From Owenia fusiformis (Eukaryota > Annelida > Polychaeta > Sabellida > Oweniidae), in assembly GCA_903813345.2 (NCBI GenBank), contig CAIIXF020000008.1, positions 7,894,366-7,958,365 on the forward strand: a stretch of DNA of 64,000 bases, written 5' to 3'. The position numbers were made by a program, and so were the translations under genes. This document shows positions 60,501-64,000 of the stretch, piece by piece; the stretch's first letter is position 1; the number at the start of each line of letters is the position of its first letter. The notes under the pieces were generated by a model. It saw only the letters and a program-made list of their open reading frames with translations, made no database searches and was not told the DNA's origin.

Positions 60501-62043
60501 GGGCAAAGAATTTATATTTTCTGGAATAAAGTTTGGGATGTTTAGAAGGTATGTATGACAAGAAATGGTGCAAGTTTAAATTAAATTGTATTTTAAAATT
60601 GGAATGATCTTTTATAGATGTTGTTTGCTTGCTAGACCTGATTCTGCCTTTACACAATTGATTGTTTACATTGTCTGATCCACTCTGTTTTTTATCACAA
60701 CATTCAGTTCCTGGATGACATATTGTTTATCCAGGGGCGCATGATAATATGCAACATTATACAGATATATTGAAATAGAAGGTACCCTTTTCAAGATTGA
60801 TCCTCATCATCTCACTCTCGGCATTATTGAGTCTCGCAACTTGTCAAGCCAATCAGAACATGTTGTGCATCAGATATATTATTCTATGTGTAAACATAAT
60901 TACATTGCATGCTCTGTAGTGTTCTCTAATTGGTTTAATGCTAATCTGCAAAATGATTGCTCCTCATCAGAGGGCTGTGTGCCAATTAAGCAGATGATTC
61001 CAGGGTAGCAAGAAGGTGCTCTAGAGCACGTAGTCATGATCAGAATTCACATTTTATTTTTTTGTCGAGACAGTCATGATAACCAACCATTGTATATTAC
61101 ACCATATAATTACATTTGAGAGTTATTGCTAAAGTTAGCATGTTCACCCATCAATATATATTTAATTACGTGTATCACATATTTTGTTTAAAGATTAACT
61201 TACAATTTTATATTTTTGATTATTCAGAGATGTATTTAGCCTAATAATGATTATATAAGTTAAGAGGTGTCCCGGGCAACATAGCAGTATTAAAATTCAT
61301 CATAAAGTATTTTAAGTGTTTTTTTTATATTGCATATCATCGATTAATTCAATATAAATTATTTAATTCCTGCTTGATGATGAGCTAATTTGTGTCATCC
61401 TGTACATTGTATATATACAGGTTCGATAGAACTATTCATTTTTAAAGATTGGTCTGTATACTATATCAGGTTTGTTAAAAATTAAGGTAGGTAGAACAGC
61501 ATGAGTAATCCTTTAAAAATATATATTTATGTAATATGTTTAGACCTAAAAGTCATTCTTCTTGGCCTACCTTATTTATCCTTTATGTTATCTGTGTATG
61601 ACTGTCTGCTCTAGATTAAATGATCAATTTTTTATGAATTCAACCAATCAATAAACAGCCGCCCTATTTTGACAAGAAGTGTTACGAATAACAAGAATAA
61701 CAATGTCGTTTGATTTGATAAAAATAACAAATGATGTCATGGTAACTTCTAGGAATATTCTCCCTGCTTTTGTAGCACACATACTTATCTAAACTGTTAC
61801 AGCTTTATTAATACAAATACTATAACACTTGTAGACCCTATTAGCTTCAGATTAGATGCTCTACCACAGTTAGTACAGTAAAACCTCAAATGTTAAAGCA
61901 TTGATCGGTCTGGCTCTGGAAGAAGTAAACTATATAACATTTATAATTCACGATGGATAATTTACATATTGACTACTTTCGAGATATGCTCTGCACTTAA
62001 CTAAAACTTTACTATGACTGTACTTTTGTTCATTTCAATTCAT

Positions 62044-62142
62044 TATGCCACCACCATAAGTGTTGACATATTGATATAGTCTCAAGCATTCAGCATCTGT
62101 AACAAATGGCAGGTGGTGACATTTTTCGTGTCAATACCTTGA
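62044..62142 (+). repeat. ATGTCACCAC-family repeat, copy 6
   Basis: Full short form: TATGCCACCACCATAAGTG head, ATATTGATATAGTCTC, CTGTAACAAATGGCAGGTGG, then TGACATTTTTCGTGTCAATA. Confidence 0.75.
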
Positions 62143-62325
62143 TATTATATTTCAGCGTCCCTGACATAATAATCGCAATATGATTTTCAATACTCCCATG
62201 GTGGCAGTTTCAGAGTTAGGGTATTTATACAGTTTTCAATACATGAAATAAAACAATTCCCTAAGCTACCCAGTTATGTTAGAAGATAAGTGTCTGGCTA
62301 AATTGATTATGGATATCATATGCAG

Positions 62326-62372
62326 AGACGTCATATGCAGAGATGTCATATGCAGAGATGTCATACTTGATA
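62326..62372. repeat. Three 17-bp tandem repeats
   Basis: GTCATATGCAGAGAYGT is repeated three times in direct order. Confidence 0.8.
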
Positions 62373-62564
62373 GGTTTCACTGTATTAATTAAAGTAATGT
62401 CTATTTAATTCCTTTTTTTGTTCAATTCAATTTATTTTTATCGTTCAATCACTCAGACATAAAAGTATTCAATATTCTCCGTAGTCTCAATGTTGAAGGA
62501 TTAGCATATTTATGATTAATGCATTTATAGTTTTAAACACATATGCTACATTTTGCTGGTATTA

Positions 62565-62875
62565 TTAACTCATTCAATACTTGGCCAAAAACCACTAAAA
62601 TACTGACGAATTTTTGAAAATTGCCATATATGGTACCTCTGAAATAATATATGTAGTGTATACATTGGCATACATATAGTGTTATATATCATTTTAAAGC
62701 ATATGCTATACTCTTTAAAAATGAACAGGTTTTTAAGTCCCATTTTAGGGGATGTCATGGTTACAAGATTCCAAAAAATACATTGAGTTTGTGCTTGGAC
62801 GTGATATCACCTCCTCAGTAGTCAACGTATGTGCTTTATGACGTCATATCACGTCCTTCGTAGCGAATGAGTTAA
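62565..62875. mobile_element. TTAA-flanked MITE (piggyBac-like ends)
   Basis: Begins TTAACTCATTC and ends GAATGAGTTAA. A subterminal inverted GGACGTGATAT / ATATCACGTCC hairpin lies at about 62796-62856. The TTAA at both ends suggests a piggyBac-type origin. Confidence 0.6.
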
Positions 62876-63717
62876 TGAACATATTATTGTCTATGAACTA
62901 GCATTATGTTCATGTCACTACTTGAAATATTTCAAAATGTTTAAGTTGCTGGGGGCCATAAACAGAAACTTGGTAAAGTTAAGAATTTGTAAAATCCATT
63001 GTTCTCTAACTGTGACATCATTATATCCATGGTTACAACAATTGATTTACGAATTCGTAACTTTGCGAAGTTTCTGTTAATGATCACCTGATTATTACTG
63101 TATTCCTATTACATACCATGTCAAATCGATCCTTAGTCAAAATTTGATCAAAATGTTCATAACCCCCTCCCAAAATGATTTTTTTTTCTCAAATATCAAT
63201 ATTTTGATACCATCCCTATTATTACTAATGTGACGCCTCCATTACCTTCGATTCAGAATTATTCTGAGTTATACTTTATATCAAGGTTTCTTCTCTTTAT
63301 TAAGAGTGAGTGAAGTGTCAGATTTTCTGCCAGTTCTGTACAATTAAGAATCCCAGAGCAACCTCTACTCATTCATTCACTTATTCATTTCATCTTTCTT
63401 CCATTCATTCACCCAATTGTCCATTTATCATCATCCCCTTTATACCTTGGACCTTTTACTTGTTCATGTTTTTGTCTTTTTACTATATTTGATATTGCGT
63501 TTACTTTATATTGCTCTTTTCTTTTTTCTATTCATATTACACTTATTTGATATTATATTTTCTAATGCTCATGCATACATGTACAACCTAGTGGGTCATT
63601 ATAATCAATGTATTTTCATTTTCAGTCTGCATGCAGTGCATTATACATATTTTTTACATAATTAGGATAATAATGTACATGCATATGTTTGAGATTACAC
63701 ACACATGTTCTATACTT

Positions 63718-63832
63718 ATTTGGAATTGCATGTATTTAGCATTGCACATATTTTGCATTGCACATACTTAGTAATGTATATATTTTGGAATTGCATATAT
63801 CTGGGATTGTACATATTTGGCATTGCATATAC
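63718..63832. repeat. About 18-bp minisatellite
   Basis: Six to seven diverged units of the form GCATTGCACATATTTTG. Confidence 0.75.
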
Positions 63833-63980
63833 AGTAAAACCTGTCCGATGGAATACCTCTCTGTAGGGAAAACCTATGAACAAGGAATGCTTTTCAGAAG
63901 AACCAAATATTTTTCCATTGACTTACATGTTAACGGACCCTCTCTGTAGGGAAAACCTGTGAACAGGGAACAAGGAACAC
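63832..63980. repeat. ACAGTAAAACCTG-family repeat with a direct duplication
   Basis: Starts ACAGTAAAACCTGTCCGATG and contains CCTCTCTGTAGGGAAAACCT twice, with AACAGGGAAC-like words. It is related to 24952-25136 and may continue past the window. Confidence 0.5.
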
Positions 63981-64000
63981 TATTTTGGTGCAAATTATGA

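Larger units (their letters stand above)
54765..64000. other. Gene-free, repeat-rich region
   Basis: AT-rich DNA with the MITEs and minisatellites listed separately, plus a hairpin around 57020-57075 (TTGGTCTATATTG / CAATATAGACCAA). No supported exons, although exons of the gene ending at 54243 could be hidden here. Confidence 0.5.

Noticed and set aside
61876-62390. Possible large MITE bounded by TACAGTAAAACCT and AGGTTTCACTGTA
   Set aside because: The ends match, but the interior contains unrelated repeats and no target duplication was seen; may be two separate insertions.
1-64000. CRISPR arrays, rRNA and tRNA genes
   Set aside because: None seen; the window is eukaryotic, and the tandem repeats lack spacer/repeat organisation.

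Overview
The window is nuclear DNA from an intron-rich, AT-rich animal, most likely a marine invertebrate. The genes are split into 12 or more short exons with GT-AG introns, the introns carry many miniature inverted-repeat elements, and there are no operons. A mollusc or another lophotrochozoan is my guess, from general base composition and the tacatgta-rich intergenic DNA. I cannot name the species.

Layout. (1) 118-16660, minus strand: 22 coding exons of a NO VEIN-like / sacsin-like GHKL ATPase with a Gly-rich and RS-rich N-terminus; the gene runs off the left edge. A 78-nt exon at 20362-20439 may belong to its 5' end. (2) 18469-39892, plus strand: 35 exons of Aquarius (AQR, the spliceosomal intron-binding SF1 helicase), essentially complete. 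(3) 36866-38008, minus strand: a single-exon galactose-3-O-sulfotransferase, nested inside the second-to-last AQR intron. (4) 40482-42023, minus strand: a single-exon F-box/LRR-like protein, tail-to-tail with AQR. (5) 43336-51391, plus strand: 13 exons of a secreted S28 serine carboxypeptidase (PRSS16/K12H4.7 type) with an intact Ser-Asp-His triad. (6) 54243-54703, minus strand: an orphan last exon of an unidentified gene. (7) About 54.8-64 kb: no convincing genes, many small repeats and non-autonomous transposons.

How they relate. The RS-domain ATPase and AQR are head-to-head, and their 5' ends may overlap between 18.5 and 20.4 kb. Both look like nuclear RNA-related proteins, but a functional link is only inferred. 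The other genes look like independent housekeeping or secretory-pathway genes.

The most unusual material is in the repeats: a perfect 150-bp-arm palindrome at 19731-20042; a 4.8-kb foldback structure (1077-5897) with about 185-bp repeats in its arms; a hAT-type MITE with a perfect 8-bp target duplication (14051-14419); a MITE whose empty site is visible elsewhere in the window (55935-56090); a six-copy dispersed ATGTCACCAC family; an array-bearing ACAGTACTGT MITE in two copies; and duplicated splice sites in the S28 gene. No CRISPR, rRNA or tRNA was recognised.
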